Source of the DNA: Clarkia xantiana subsp. parviflora
Taxonomy: Eukaryota; Streptophyta; Magnoliopsida; Myrtales; Onagraceae
Assembly (NCBI GenBank): GCA_036873135.1
Contig: JAPTYO010000015.1
Location: 369,339-433,338 of the forward strand
DNA: 64,000 nucleotides
Direction of reading: 5' to 3'
Shown here one piece after another: positions 45,627 through 56,544 of this stretch (position 1 is its first letter; every line of letters begins with the position of its first letter). A program made the translations under genes and the position numbers. The notes beneath the pieces are model-generated. The model had not been told where the DNA came from, ran no database searches, and was given only the letters and a program-made list of their open reading frames with translations.

Positions 45627-45839
45627 GTCGACGCCGCCTCAGCATACAATGCAATTATTGGAAGAACGGCTCTTAACCCTCACCGGATAATCCCCTCAAC
45701 AGCTCATCAAGTAATGAAATTCCCGACACCGCACAGGATAGGGGAAGTGAGAGGCGATCAAACTGCATCTAGACGATGTTACGTCAGTTCGATGAGACGC
45801 CGGAACCAGAGAGAAGTCATAGAAACGGTGCCCTATTAA
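45627..45839 (+). pseudogene. Protease C-terminal part of element B
   Basis: Continues the protease of B after the E insertion: VVDAASAYNAIIGRTALNPH, MKFPT, GEVRGDQTASRRCYV, matching YNAIIGRTTINPL...GDQVASRRCYV in element A. It ends at TAA 45837-45839 in place of the linker that leads to RT in A. This is where pol is missing in B. A two-base frame offset separates it from the part before E. Confidence 0.82.
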
Positions 45840-46010
45840 GAAAATAATTTCGCTTATTTTTAAGGCTAATGTTTGTTCTATGATGCTTTTTCTTTGTAAG
45901 ATTCAGGACGGATAAATGAATACAAGCCTTTTTTAAAAGGCCCTCCCTTTTTCAAGATATCCGAGCTTTTCTTTCTAGGCGACCAACACTAAATAAAAAC
46001 TGACTAGCAA
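45840..46010. other. Spacer of element B
   Basis: AT-rich noncoding sequence between the gag-protease stop and the 76-bp array. Confidence 0.6.
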
Positions 46011-46019
46011 CAATCTGAT

Positions 46020-46990
46020 ATCATCTAAATCACTCAGATAAGTCGATGCGGCGTCGAAAAATTACGAAGAACTCAAGAGTCGATCATCAAAACATCTGAT
46101 ATCAGTCAAATCACTCAGATGGATCGACTACTTGCAGTGCAGAAGAACTCAAGAGTCGATCATCAAAGCATCTAATATCAGTCAAATCACTCAGATGGAT
46201 CGACTACTTGCAGTGCAGAAGAACTCAAGAGTCGATCATCAAAACGTCTGATATCCACTAAATCACTCAGATGGACCGACTACTTGCAGTGCAGAAGAAC
46301 TCAAGAGTCGATCATCAAAACGTCTGATATCCACTAAATCACTCAGACGGATCGACTACTTGCAGTGCAGAAGAACTCAAGAGTCGATCATCAAAACATC
46401 TGATATCAGTCAAATCACTCAGATGGATCGACTACTTGCAGTGCAGAAAAACTCAAGAGTCGATCATCAAAACATCTGATATCAGTCAAATCACTCAGAT
46501 GGATCGACTACTTGCAGTGCAGAAGAACTCAAGAGTTGATCCTCAAAACGTCTGATATCCACTAAATCACTTAGACGGATCGACTACTTGCAGTGCAGAA
46601 GAACTCAAGAGTCGATCATCAAAATGTCTGATATCCACTAAATCACTCAGACGGATCGACTACTTGCAGTGCAGAACTTAAGAGTCGATCATCAAAATGT
46701 CTGATATCCACTAAATCACTCAAACGGATCGACTACTTGTAGTGCAGAAGAACTCAAGAGTCGATCATCAAAACATCTGATATCAGTCAAATTACTCAGA
46801 TGGATCGACTACTTGCAGTGCAGAAGAACTCAAGAATCGATCATCAAAACATCTGATATCAGTCAAATAACTCAGATAGACTGACTACTTGCAGTACAGA
46901 AGAACTCGAGGATCGCTAATGGCCTGTTATCCACTAAATCACTCAGACGGATCGATTACTTGAAGTTCTTAAAGACTGATCTTCCCAAAG
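46020..46990. repeat. 76-bp tandem repeat of element B
   Basis: About twelve copies; ACTCAAGAGTCGATCATCAA starts at 46071, 46147, 46223, 46299, 46375, 46451, 46527 and 46603. Two subtypes alternate irregularly (ACATCTGATATCAGTCAAAT and CGTCTGATATCCACTAAAT). The edges decay. Located between the sense and antisense genes. Confidence 0.97.
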
Positions 46991-47341
46991 TCAAGAATCG
47001 ACCATCCAAAATTTGTTATCAGCCAAATCACTCAGAAAGTTCGACGACTTGGAAGACAGGTTAGATACTTGAGAAATTAAACCCTTCTTAAAGTTCGATT
47101 GTGTAGAATTCTGATATCTATTCTAATAATCGAGCATGTTAAATGAGCAACAATCTTTGGTATGTTTATTGGGAATGATTAGAGTTTCTAAAAAAGATCT
47201 AATAGTACTTTAAGTTTGGCGGAAAGTGCAAAAGTGTAATAAAGGAACGAATGAGCAAAGATCGTCAAAGATGGATAAAACCTCCCTTCTTTCATTAAAC
47301 AAACAAAAGTTTACATTGAGTCGAGAAGGAAATTAAAACAT
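46991..47341. other. Spacer after the 76-bp array of element B
   Basis: Noncoding, with eroded array pieces to about 47060. Probably the 3' untranslated part of the antisense gene. Confidence 0.55.
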
Positions 47342-47839
47342 CTATACAAGATTCCTCCTCCTCTCCCTAGCCCTAGCCTCCTCCGCCAAATACCCTCGAA
47401 GAGCCTCCACTTTCGAGAAGTCGAAATTAGGGTCCATAGCCCTAATATCCTTCACCACTGAGGCAAAGGTCGAGAGAAGCATCTGCCCGCAAGTCATGGC
47501 AGCATCGTTCTGGTACGCCTCACTAGCTTTATAGCTAGCAATGATCTCAGAATCAGATCTCTTGTGCCTCTCCACCTCCGCATTCAGCATGGCGATCTCC
47601 TCTTGACAAGAAACCACCTTGGTTCGAAAAATCTTCAGAAAAGCAGCCGAATCCCGATTAGCCTCGCTGAAAACCGCCGAAAGAGTCATAAAAACCCTCA
47701 AGGTATCTCTGCAAGAGGAGAGCTCTTTGGTCGTACTCGTCAACGTGGCAGTCAGGCGAGTGAGCTCCTCTTCAAAACGAGCAACCTCTCTTCGAAGATG
47801 TTGCCCCACCTCCACCTCCAACTCTATAGAGGCAAGTTT
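47342..47839 (-). pseudogene. Antisense gene of element B, 3' exon
   Basis: Open frame of 166 codons starting at the insertion point of A. Coiled coil (LEVEVGQHLRREVARFEEEL and following heptads), then IASYKASEAYQNDAAMTC and FDFSKVEALRGYLAEE, ending in a basic ARERRR. The YKASEAYQND block matches YKASSAFTAD in F, YKNSSSFQGD in H and YRRSEDFQAD in A. The upstream part of the same gene is 57825-59491, separated by the A insertion. The frame extends into the LTR of A, which is not part of the gene. Confidence 0.75.
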
Positions 47840-47844
47840 CCCCT

Positions 47845-48500
47845 TGATGGGTTTCGCTATGGCCGTTAGGCCCTTTAACGGCGAGGAAACGGTGAGCAGG
47901 CCCACTGGGCCCTAAAAGGAGGTCAAGAAGACCAAGGCGAAGGGTCCCGACAGAGGGAGTCCCGATGATGAATGGTCCCGACAGAGTCGGTCCCGATAGG
48001 CGAGCTGGACGCTCCCGATGAGATGCCTTTAAGTAGGCCCCGATGATGAATCCCTGAGAATGATTGGCCCAGTCACGATGACGAGGGGCCCCGAGCGGTG
48101 ACACAATGAGATAACTCTGGAGTCCCCGATATTGGTCAGGACTTGCTATCAGAGGTTGAGGCCGAGATACGCGGGGCATGGCCGAGATAAGCGAGATCAT
48201 GGCCTAGATAGGCGGGATCGTGCCCGAGATACGCGGAATATGGGCTAACCACCCCAACGGTTCACCAGGTAACTGAGGTACCTCTCCGCCTATAAAAGGG
48301 CAGAGGTTACCTCAGATCACATTACGTTTTGAGATACACCCTTTGAGCTTGTTGCTTGCCAGTTCATACGAGATACTTATTTAAGCATCGGAGAGGGATT
48401 CTGGGTCACCGCCCGGTCTATCCCCTCTTGCAGGATTACGTGGAGCAAAGGAGCTCGGATCGCCGTCAAAACCGTACCGGAGTTCCACCGTGATCCAACA
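47845..48500 (+). repeat. 5' LTR of element A
   Basis: 656 bp, TGATGGGTTTCGC...GATCCAACA. One copy of a 20-bp unit (GAGATACGCGGGGCATGGCC) near 48160. TATA box at 48291-48297. Confidence 0.95.
48291..48297 (+). promoter_or_regulatory. TATA box of element A 5' LTR
   Basis: TATAAAA followed by GGGCAGAGG. The same box is at 57610-57616 in the 3' LTR. Confidence 0.75.
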
Positions 48501-48520
48501 TTGGCGCCGTCTGTGGGAAC
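48501..48520 (+). promoter_or_regulatory. Primer binding site of element A
   Basis: TTGGCGCCGTCTGTGGGAAC, directly after the LTR. Shared with G and D. Confidence 0.88.
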
Positions 48521-48536
48521 GTAACAAAAAGCTAAT

Positions 48537-49812
48537 ATGCCTTCTACTCGTTCAATGGCGGCTCGCAAGCAAAGAAGACAAGGACAATCTGGTGGTTCCC
48601 GTCATCCTGCTGGGACGACTCTGAATTCACCACCGGAGCATGATGAGGACCAGAATCTCCCTGCTGAGGACTCCCAGAAAGGGGGGGACAACGAAGTCCC
48701 CGAAGATGCTGCTCAGCACCAAGAGAATAGGGAGCAGGAGGCTCCTCCAAATGCGGACTTGAAGAAGGCTGTGGCGGAGGCCATGCCGATGTTTTTGGCG
48801 GCCGTGGAGGCTCTCTTAGATCGGAGAGAGGCTGCGAGGAGACAGGAGGAAGTGCCCCCACCAGCAGAGGTTCAGAATGTGCAGGGGGTCCAACCTCGGA
48901 GCCAGGACAAGGTAAGGAGCCTGCTCAGTCGGAGCGATTTGTGGTCGATGGGCCAGGACCAGTGCAGCATAGGACCATTCCCCTCAATGGTCCCATCACC
49001 CCCGATCAGGTGGTGAAAATCGTGAACATCTGCATGGGAGAGCATAAGCCGCTGCTGTCGGAACTGAGGGATCGATCTTCTCATCCCTTTGTTCCCCAAC
49101 TGATAGACACCCTCGCCCCGCCAGGGCTGGGTATCCCCACAATTAAGGAGTATGATGGCGAGGGAGATCCGGTTCGTCATGTCCAGAAGCACCTCATGGC
49201 GTGTTTGGGCAGGGCCCCGAATGAAGATATCGTGTGTACATTGTTTCCGAACACACTTGGTGAGAGAGCCCTGACCTGGTTCTTCAGTTTGCCTCCAGGG
49301 TGCATCACTTGCTGGGCTGATATGCACGACCGCTTTATTCAGCAGTACCAGGGTCGCCGACGTCTGTTGAAGAGTGTGAGGTCTCTGGCCCAGTTGGTAC
49401 AGAGGCCCGATGAGTCGTTGGCACACTATTACCAGCGATACAATGCCAGCGTGGCGGAGATTGACGAGGAGATTTCGGAGGGTGAGACCATCCGTACCTT
49501 CATTCGGAACCTAACAGCCCCCTACGGTTCCGACTTGATGCACAGCGTGGCTGAAAAGGCTGTGTGGAATATGGAAGCGTTGCAGAAAAGGGTGAAGCGG
49601 CAAATCGACTTCCAGGAGTCGAAAATAGCTGCTGGAGAGCTTGAGCCCCCGAAGTCAGATAAGGGAAAGCAGTCGGTCAAACCCTTAGACGATCGTAAGT
49701 CGAAGGATAAATCCGAGAGCAGTCGGAGTCGAGGCCGCTCTGATCGAAGGGAGGATAGGCGTTCCTCGAGGAAGGACAGGCGGGAGGATCATACGTTCCT
49801 CTCAACAGCTCT
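48537..49812 (+). pseudogene. gag of element A
   Basis: Starts ATG 48537, 37 bp after the LTR. The N-terminus is variable, then a helix AVAEAMPMFLAAVEALLDRR. A frame change near 48905 moves the gene to the frame 48941-49828, which holds the capsid core: YDGEGDPVRHVQKHLMAC, TWFFSLPPGCITCWADM, FIQQYQGRRRLLKSV and SLAHYYQRYNASVAEI. A second frame change lies near 49800. A Lys/Arg/Ser-rich linker leads to the zinc knuckle. Gag packages RNA; the two shifts stop a full product. Confidence 0.92.
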
Positions 49813-51078
49813 ATGGCGGAGGTGTTAACGGTCATGGAACGACAGGGTATCTCCAAGTACCCCCCGAAGAAGGAAGGAGAATTTTTGGGATCCCGCACCG
49901 ACCGTTACTGTCGGTTCCACCGCGTAAATGGTCACGACACTAATCACTGTCGGGAGTTGAAGAAGGAGATTAAAAAGCTGATCCAAAAGGGGAGGCTTAA
50001 GGAGTTTTTCGGGGAGAAGCGGTGTCGATCCCGTTCTCGATCCCGATCGCGGTCCCGCTCCCGATCCCGCGATCGGTCCCCAAAGAAGAAGAGGTCTGAG
50101 CCGGAGTCTTCTGGTGCTCGTAAGGAGAAGCGGGGCACTATCAATGTGATTCACGGAGGATTTGGTGCGGGAGGTGATACCTTGGCCTCTCGGGAGGTTT
50201 ACGCCTCTAGAATTCCCGCTGCTGTGGTGTTGGGTAAGAGGTCCCGATCTTGGACCTTGAAGGAAGAGATGGTGATTTGTTTTTCAGCGGAGGACCTGAT
50301 AGGAGTGGAGACTCCACATGACGACGCTTTGGTCGTGACCCTTGACGTGGATGGGTACGAGATGAAGCGGATTCTGATCGACGGAGGGAGCTCCTCTGAT
50401 ATTCTATTTATGGATGCGCTGGAGGCCATGGGGAAAACGAAGAAGGACCTGAAGGAGGTGAACTTCCCGATGGTTGGATTCTCTAGCTTTACCTCCTATC
50501 CGCTAGGAGTGATCACCTTACCAGTGGAGTTTGGTAGTGGGTTGAAATCAGAGAGGAGGAACGTGGAGTTTGTGGTAGTTGAGTCCATGGGGACCTATAA
50601 CGCGATTATCGGGAGAACCACCATCAACCCCCTGATAGCAGTTGCCTCGACTGTGCACCAGAAGATGAAGTTCCCGAATGACCACGGAGTCGCGGAGGTC
50701 AAGGGCGACCAGGTGGCTTCCAGGAGGTGCTACGTTAATGCCACTCGACGGAAGAGACGAGAGGCCATGGCCATCCTCCAGACCGATGCCGATCCCAGAG
50801 AGGAGTTTGGGCGTCCCGCCCCCATGGAGGATTTGAAGGAGGTCGAGATTGATGGACCTCAAAGAAAGGTGAAAATCGGGTTCGCCCTGTCTGACGAGAG
50901 GGCCCGAGAATTGATTGAGCTGCTGAAGGAGTTCAAGGAGCTGTTTGCCTGGTCCCCGAGTGACATGCCAGGAATCAGCCCCGACGTGATTGTTCATGAA
51001 CTGAAAATTGATCCCGCGATCAAGCCTATCGCGCAGAAGAGGCGTCCGATGGGCGCGGACAAAAGGATCGCGATCTAG
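49813..51078 (+). pseudogene. Zinc knuckle, RS tract and protease of element A
   Basis: 421 codons. Residues 30-47: knuckle YCRFHRVNGHDTNHC, a C-x2-H-x4-H-x4-C variant. Residues about 71-93: uninterrupted Arg-Ser dipeptides (RSRSRSRS...), then SPKKKRS. Then GTINVIHGGFGAGGDT, PHDDALVVTLDVDGYEMKR and the protease motif ILIDGGSSSDILF at about residue 186. YNAIIGRTTINPL closes the protease. The end is the linker to RT (FAWSPSDMPGISPDV). It stops at TAG 51076-51078, with RT continuing in the same frame. Confidence 0.92.
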
Positions 51079-51528
51079 CAGGAGGTGGGCAGGTTGCTCG
51101 ATGCTGGATTCATCAAGGAGCTCCGATTCCAGACTTGGGTCGCCAACCCGGTGCTGGTGAAGAAGAGCAATGGGAAGTGGCGGATGTGTGTTGATTTCCG
51201 CGATCTGAACAAGGCTTGCCCGAAGGACTGTTACCCGCTCCCGAGAATCGACCAGTTGGTGGATGCCACGTCAAGACATGAGTTGTTGAGCTTCATGGAT
51301 GCGTACTCGGGCTACAATCAGATCAAGATGGCTAAGGAAGATGCCCCCCACACTACCTTTTATGCCGACAGTGACATCTATCATTATGATGTCATGCCTT
51401 TTGGATTGATCAATGCCGAGGCAACCTACCAGCAGATGGTGAACAAGCTGTTCGGAGATATGTTGGGGAAAACCATGGAGGCTTACGTAGACGATATGCT
51501 GGTAAAGTCCTGACAAGCTAAGGATCAT
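51079..51528 (+). pseudogene. Reverse transcriptase of element A
   Basis: Same frame as protease. Fingers and palm: VLVKKSNGKWRMCVDFRDLN, CYPLPRIDQLVDATSRHELL, FMDAYSGYNQIKM, YHYDVMPFGLINAEATYQQM and the intact active box YVDDMLVKS near 51484. The TGA at 51511-51513, right after the active box, splits RT from its connection region at 51529. Confidence 0.94.
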
Positions 51529-53313
51529 GTGCACAACCTAGCTACAGCGTTTGAGCGAATGAGGCTTCATCAGGTTCGCTTGAACCCGACAAAGTGCGCC
51601 TTCGGAGTTCACTCGGGGAAGTTTTTGGCCTTTATGGTGAGTCAAAGAGGAATTGAGGTGAACCCCGAGAAGCTGAGGGCGATCGAGGAGATGCAGTCTC
51701 CGATAAATCATCGGGAGGTGCAAGTGCTGAATGGCCGACTGGCTGCAATGAATCGCTTCCTGTCCAAGGCAAGTGACCGATCGATGCCGTTTTTTGAAGT
51801 GTTGAGGGCCAACAAGAAGTTTGAGTGGACACCCAAGTGTGAAGAGGCGTTCCAGACACTCAAGCAGCACCTTCGCACACTCCCGCCGTTGGCGAAACCG
51901 GTCCCAGGCGAGCCGCTCTATCTATACTTGGTTGTTTCTGAATTTGCCGTTAGCTCTGTGTTAGTGAAGGTTGTTGAGGGTAATCAAGTCCCTGTTCATT
52001 ATGTAAGCAAGGCGTTTGCACAATCTGAAATGAATTATCCCGCCGTTGAGAAGTATCTCTTTGCGTTGATTATTACTGCTCGGAAGCTGAGGCCTTACTT
52101 CCACGCGCATGAGATCACTGTGTTGACGAATCAGCCTTTGAAGCATTTTTTGAACCGACCTGATGCGTTGGGGAGATTAGTGAAATGGGCAGTCGAGATT
52201 AGCGAGTTTCGCATACACTTTGCTCCGAGAACGGCTATTAAGGGCCAGGCGTTGGCGGATTTCATAGCAGAGTCTACAGTCCCCGATCTGGAAGAAGCGG
52301 GCCCTGTAGAGGGGGCAACCATGGAGGTCCCGATAGCAGAGCAACCAGAGGTGGCAGAGCAATCAGAACAGCCAAATGAGGAAAATACTTGGGAGATGTA
52401 CACGGATGGCTCCTCAAGTTCAGACGGATCAGGAGCAGGCTTTGTGTTGATACCACCAGGCGGGGGTGAGCCCCTGCGATATGCTTTGGCCTTAACATTT
52501 AGGGCCAAGAACAACGAAGCTGAGTACGAGGCTCTTATCACAGGCTTGAAAATTTCCAAAGGTACGGGAGTTGCTCACTTGAGAGTGAAGTGTGATGCGG
52601 GCCTGATCGTAAATCAAGTTCAAGGGCGATACGAGGCGAAGAGCCCGATGATGAGAAAGTACCTTCGTGAGGTGCAAGTCTTGAAGGAAAGCTTCAAAAG
52701 GTTCGACATTGAGGCGATCCCGAGGGAAGAAAACGTGGAAGCGGATGCCTTGAGCAAATTTGCTTTGGGGGCACCCCTGGAGGAAAATCAGAAGGTGCAC
52801 TTTCTGGAGAAGGTGATCTTGTCGACCACCGACCCGTCGGAGGCGTGTGCTATTGAAGCAGGATCGGAGGAGGAGCCCACTTGGATGACCCCGATAGTCG
52901 CGGCAGTCCCCGATAATGAAGTAGTAGCTGACAGGATACGTCGGATCGCGGTTAACTACGTGATGCTGGACAATCAGCTATACAAGAAGGGCTGGTTCTC
53001 GACTCCGTACTTGAAGTGTGTGGCTGAGACCGACACAAGTCGAATCCTGAGGGAGGTCCATGAAGGGGTCGCGGCTTGTCATGAAGGGGCCCGATCCATT
53101 ATAAGGAAAGTGTTGAATCTGGGCTATTATTGGCCTACGATGAGCAAGGAGGCGACGGCGTTGGTCCGATCCTGTGACGTGTGCCAGAGGTATGCCCCGA
53201 ATATCGAGGCTCCAACTGCTAATCTGACGACTATCAAGAGTGCTTGGCCCTTCGCGCAGTGGGGCATCGACCTCTCCCACAGGCACATGGTCAGTGTAAA
53301 TATTTGCTGGTAG
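51529..53313 (+). pseudogene. RT connection, RNase H, second RNase H and integrase N-terminus of element A
   Basis: 594 codons open. Residues 1-130: RT thumb/connection (NPTKCAFGV, EWTPKCEEAFQTLK). About 130-250: the usual gypsy RNase H (LYLYLVVSEFAVSSVLV, HYVSKAFAQSEMNYPAVEK, VLTNQPLKHFL). About 284-415: a second RNase H (WEMYTDGSSSSDGSGAGFVL, NNEAEYEALITGL, CDAGLIVNQVQG, ADALSKFA), a hallmark of Tat elements. About 505-570: integrase zinc domain (HEGVAACHEG, CDVCQRY). The integrase core starts at GIDL, where a frame change near 53273 breaks it. Confidence 0.94.
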
Positions 53314-54022
53314 CTATCGATTATTTTTCGAAATGGATAGAAGCGAAGGCGTTGGCCAAGACGACGGGGAACCAGATCGTCAAGTTTCTCCAGACTCATA
53401 TTGTATCCAGATACGGGATTCCCAAGGTGGTGATCAGCGACAATGGTCCACCATGCTCAGACATCGGACAGTTGGTGGAATCAGCTAATAAAATCGTGAT
53501 GGATGGCCTGAAGAAAAGGGTCTATGCCTTGAAGGGCAAATGGCTGAATGAGCTGGAAAATGTGCTTTGGGCTGTTAGAACGACACCCAAACTATCAACT
53601 GGGGAGACTCCGTTTGGCCTTGTTTATGGCACGGAAGCTGTTGCTCTCGTGGAGGTAGCTGTGGCGTCCCATCGGATGAGATATTATGAGCCTTTGACGA
53701 ATGATGAAATGAGACGTCTGGATCTGGACTTGCTCGAAGAGAATAGGCGGGAAGCCGATGAAGTCCAGGCTCGAATGCGTTTGGCGACGGCCAGGTATTA
53801 CAATCGGCGAGTTAAGTCCTGACAATTCTTCGTCGGGGAGCTGGTTTGGCGTCGCAACGAGTTTACCCTTTTGGATCGAATCAACAAGATGTCACCAAAA
53901 TGGGTAGGACCTTACAAGGTCGAGGGGATGCCAGCTCCGAATGCGTACAAGTTGGAAGACCTCGATTGCAGAGTATTGAAGCATTCTTTTAGTGGCAAAC
54001 ACTTGAAGAAATGTCATGCTTG
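53274..54022 (+). pseudogene. Integrase core and C-terminus of element A
   Basis: Continues integrase in a new frame: LLVAIDYFSKWIEAKAL, VSRYGIPKVVISDNG, then VESANKIVMDGLKKRV and VLWAVRTTPKLSTGETPF. Between SDNG and the Glu of VESANK only about a dozen residues remain, where the family has about 35, so the DDE core is deleted internally. TGA at 53820-53822; the C-terminal chromodomain-less tail (FVGELVWRR, KMSPKWVGPYKV) continues in frame to the stop at about 54022. Confidence 0.9.
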
Positions 54023-54540
54023 AGAAAAGTCGCCTTAAGTGGTGCCCGATGAAAAGTCGCCTTAAGTGGTGCCCGATGTAAAATCGCCTTAAGTGGTGTA
54101 AGATATTTATCGTTTGATTCGATGTAAGCAAGTTTTGTGCCATCAATGAATAAAGAGGTTGCTTCCGATCAGATTATTCTTAGATTTATTCTAAGTGTTG
54201 TTTAAAAGTCGCCTTAAGTGGTGCACGAGATAAAGTCGCCTTGAGTGGTGCACGAGATAAATTCGCCTTAAGTGGTGCACGAGATTAAGTCGCCTTAAGT
54301 GGTGCACGAGATTAAGTCGTCTTAAGTGATGCACGAGGTTAAGTCGTCTTGAGTGATGCATGATTCTTGGATTTACTCTAAGTGTTGCGAAATCGCCTTA
54401 AGTGGTGCAAGTTGTTAAGTCGTCTTAAGTGATGCACGAGATTAAGTCGCCTTAAGTGGTGCACGGAGTTAAATCGTCTTAAGTGATGTGTGAAAATATC
54501 TTAAGTGTCGAGGTTTCGCCTTAAGTAAATATAGTTAAGT
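54023..54540. repeat. 27-bp tandem repeat of element A
   Basis: About fifteen copies of AAGTCGCCTTAAGTGGTGCA plus CGAGATT, 27 bp, some with GTCGTCTTAAGTGATGCA. CTTAAG palindromes recur. Lies between the stop of pol and the stop of the antisense gene. Confidence 0.95.
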
Positions 54541-54676
54541 CGCTTTGAGAAGTGCAATGGAAAATCGGAACTAAGATAGTCTGATATTCATGGGGGCTCG
54601 AAGGCCCGATGATTACAAAAATGAGGAAAAATACAAGGACTCTAAAGATAAAGCGTTTAGGATTGGTCCTTAGCGT

Positions 54677-56482
54677 TTAGATTTGGTCCTTGTCGGCGGC
54701 ATCAGCGGGAGCAGGGTCCACAAGGTCTGTGGCAGAAGGCTCCACAGGTTCAGCCGCTGGAGGGTCAATTATCGGGGCGTGGGCAATTGGAGGCTCCACT
54801 GTGTCTTCAACAATCGCGTGAGTGCTCCCCTCATCACTCTCCTCCGAGAGAGCAAAGTATTTCTTCGCGAAGGGAGCGAGAGATGGAGACTTGTCGAAGT
54901 TGATGGCGTCGCCATACTCCAGGTGGAGTTCCTCGACTGCATTGAAGAGGGTGTTCTCCACCTCCGCGCTGCACAACTTCACTGCATCAGCCTGGAAGTC
55001 TTCGGACCTCCGATAATCCTCCCGGCCCTTGGTCTCGGCCGCGACCAGCTGCGCGGGAACCTCAGCAACTTGCTCCTCCAGAGCCTTCTTTTCAAGGACC
55101 AGCTTGTCCTCAGCAACCCGCCGCTCCTGCCGCTCCCGCTTCAGGAGCCCCTCAAAGTCACGAACCTGCTTTTGGAGGTCCCGAGTCTTTCGGTCGAGGA
55201 TGGCCAGCTCCTTGGCCAGTTTTCCCCGCAAAGACTCGGAGGCCGCGAGATCCTCCTTAAGCTTGGCTATGACAGGAGCCCCCTTTGCCCGCTCCTGCTC
55301 TAGAGCCTCCTCGAAGGCGAAGATGTACCCCAGGAAACGGTTGATGTCCCCCATCTCCTGCAAAGAAAGGGAGAGAAGTGTTAGTAGATGAGCAACTGGT
55401 CTTATTGATAAAGGAGATAAAAGGGAAAGTCTTACCTCTATCTGACGCATGGACATCTCTTGAATATCCCGGCGGATTTCCTCCCGATCCAAGGAGATCG
55501 GATACCTCATAGTGGGCAGGATTGAGCCCGCTAGCAGATGCGTGTCCAGCTCGGGGTACGTGTCCCCCTGTCGGAGCTGGACCCCTTGCAGTGTTTGGAT
55601 CGGGGTCCAGGGAGCATCCTTCTGCGCGGGGTCCAAGACCTTGTAATAACTCCCGTCGAGCGGGAGAGGAGAAGGGCCGACACGAGTCGTTGAGGGGCGT
55701 GCCTCCGACTCGCCCCGAGCTGGGGAAGGAGTGAAGTCGTAGATGGGCGACGGTTGTCGCTGTTGTGAAGAAGGCGAGGGGGGCAGCCCCTTGGAGGTTG
55801 GTTTCAGTGGGGACTGCCCCGTCCTCCAACGATGGCGAAGGGAGCTGCCATCATCAGTCTCCTCGGAGGAGTCCAGGCTCTCCACCCGACGAAACTGATC
55901 GCCGGTCGGGGTCTCTCCACCAGAGAAAAGTGGTGCCCCTGCTGAAGGAGGCGCCCCTGCTGAAGGTGGTGCGCCTGCTGAGGCTCCAGCACCCGACGGA
56001 GCTCCCGAGTGACCTGCACCTAGAGGACGAGAGGAGGCTTCAGACGATGCGCCGATAGACATATTGGTCCTTCCCGCGGTAGTTGTAGTAGCCCGCCTTC
56101 AGGACACGGGGAGTTCCCCACGGAGGACACGTTTGACATCGGCGATGCGGGCCTCCATGGTCGAAGGGACCAATTCCTTCGGAACTAGCTTCATGTACGA
56201 TTTAATAGCGAGGCAGAGCTTTTTACATTCTTCAGCGGTCTGGACATTGAAGAGCTTGTCCACCTCCACGCGGCTCCGCTTTGGCCTCTCCGTGGAAGGA
56301 GATCCCGATGGAGCAGCAGCCTTCTTGGCTGACTTCCTCTTCCGTGTAGGGCGGAAAGCATCGGTCTCCCCCTGCTTAAGGATCAGATTGGTCAGCACGG
56401 ATACCTTCTTAGCTGCAAACAAACTAGGCAAAGAGGAAGGAAAAGATACACGAGTAACAAGGAAAAAATCCTTACCAGACAT
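54677..56482 (-). CDS. Antisense extra gene of element A, spliced coiled-coil protein
   Basis: One frame of 602 codons on -, from ATG 56482 to the stop at 54677, with a single in-frame TGA at 56101-56099. Two introns with good sites: 56475-56413 (GTAAGG to TTTGCAG, 63 bp) and 55435-55358 (GTAAGA to CTTTGCAG, 78 bp). Both are multiples of three and stop-free, so unspliced RNA also keeps the frame. Parts in order: basic KRKSAKKAAAP tract, a short helical block (CKKLCLAIKSYMKLVPKELV), Gly/Ala/Pro/Ser-rich linker, ETPTG..RRVESLDSSEETDD, a long coiled coil (residues about 375-500), YRRSEDFQAD, FAKKYFALSEES, acidic Pro/Ala tail. Unlike F and B, no 'putative transposase'-like domain is seen. Function unknown. 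Confidence 0.72.
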
Positions 56483-56544
56483 GATGATTGGAGGAAGGAA
56501 GGATGAACTTGACGTTGCCGGAAAGTTGTTCGAAGAACAGTAGG

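Noticed and set aside
47840..47905. ATG at 47905 as start of the 187-codon - gene.
   Set aside because: It lies in the LTR of A; the same peptide start appears at 57144 in the other LTR. The real exon begins at the insertion point.
48501..48520. tRNA-like sequence at the TGGCGCC and TGGTATCAGAGC sites.
   Set aside because: These are primer sites complementary to tRNA 3' ends, next to LTRs; there is no cloverleaf.
54683..55391. + frames of 206 and 120 codons opposite the antisense gene of A.
   Set aside because: Shadows of the GC-biased coiled-coil coding strand; the - frame has splice sites and homologs, these do not.
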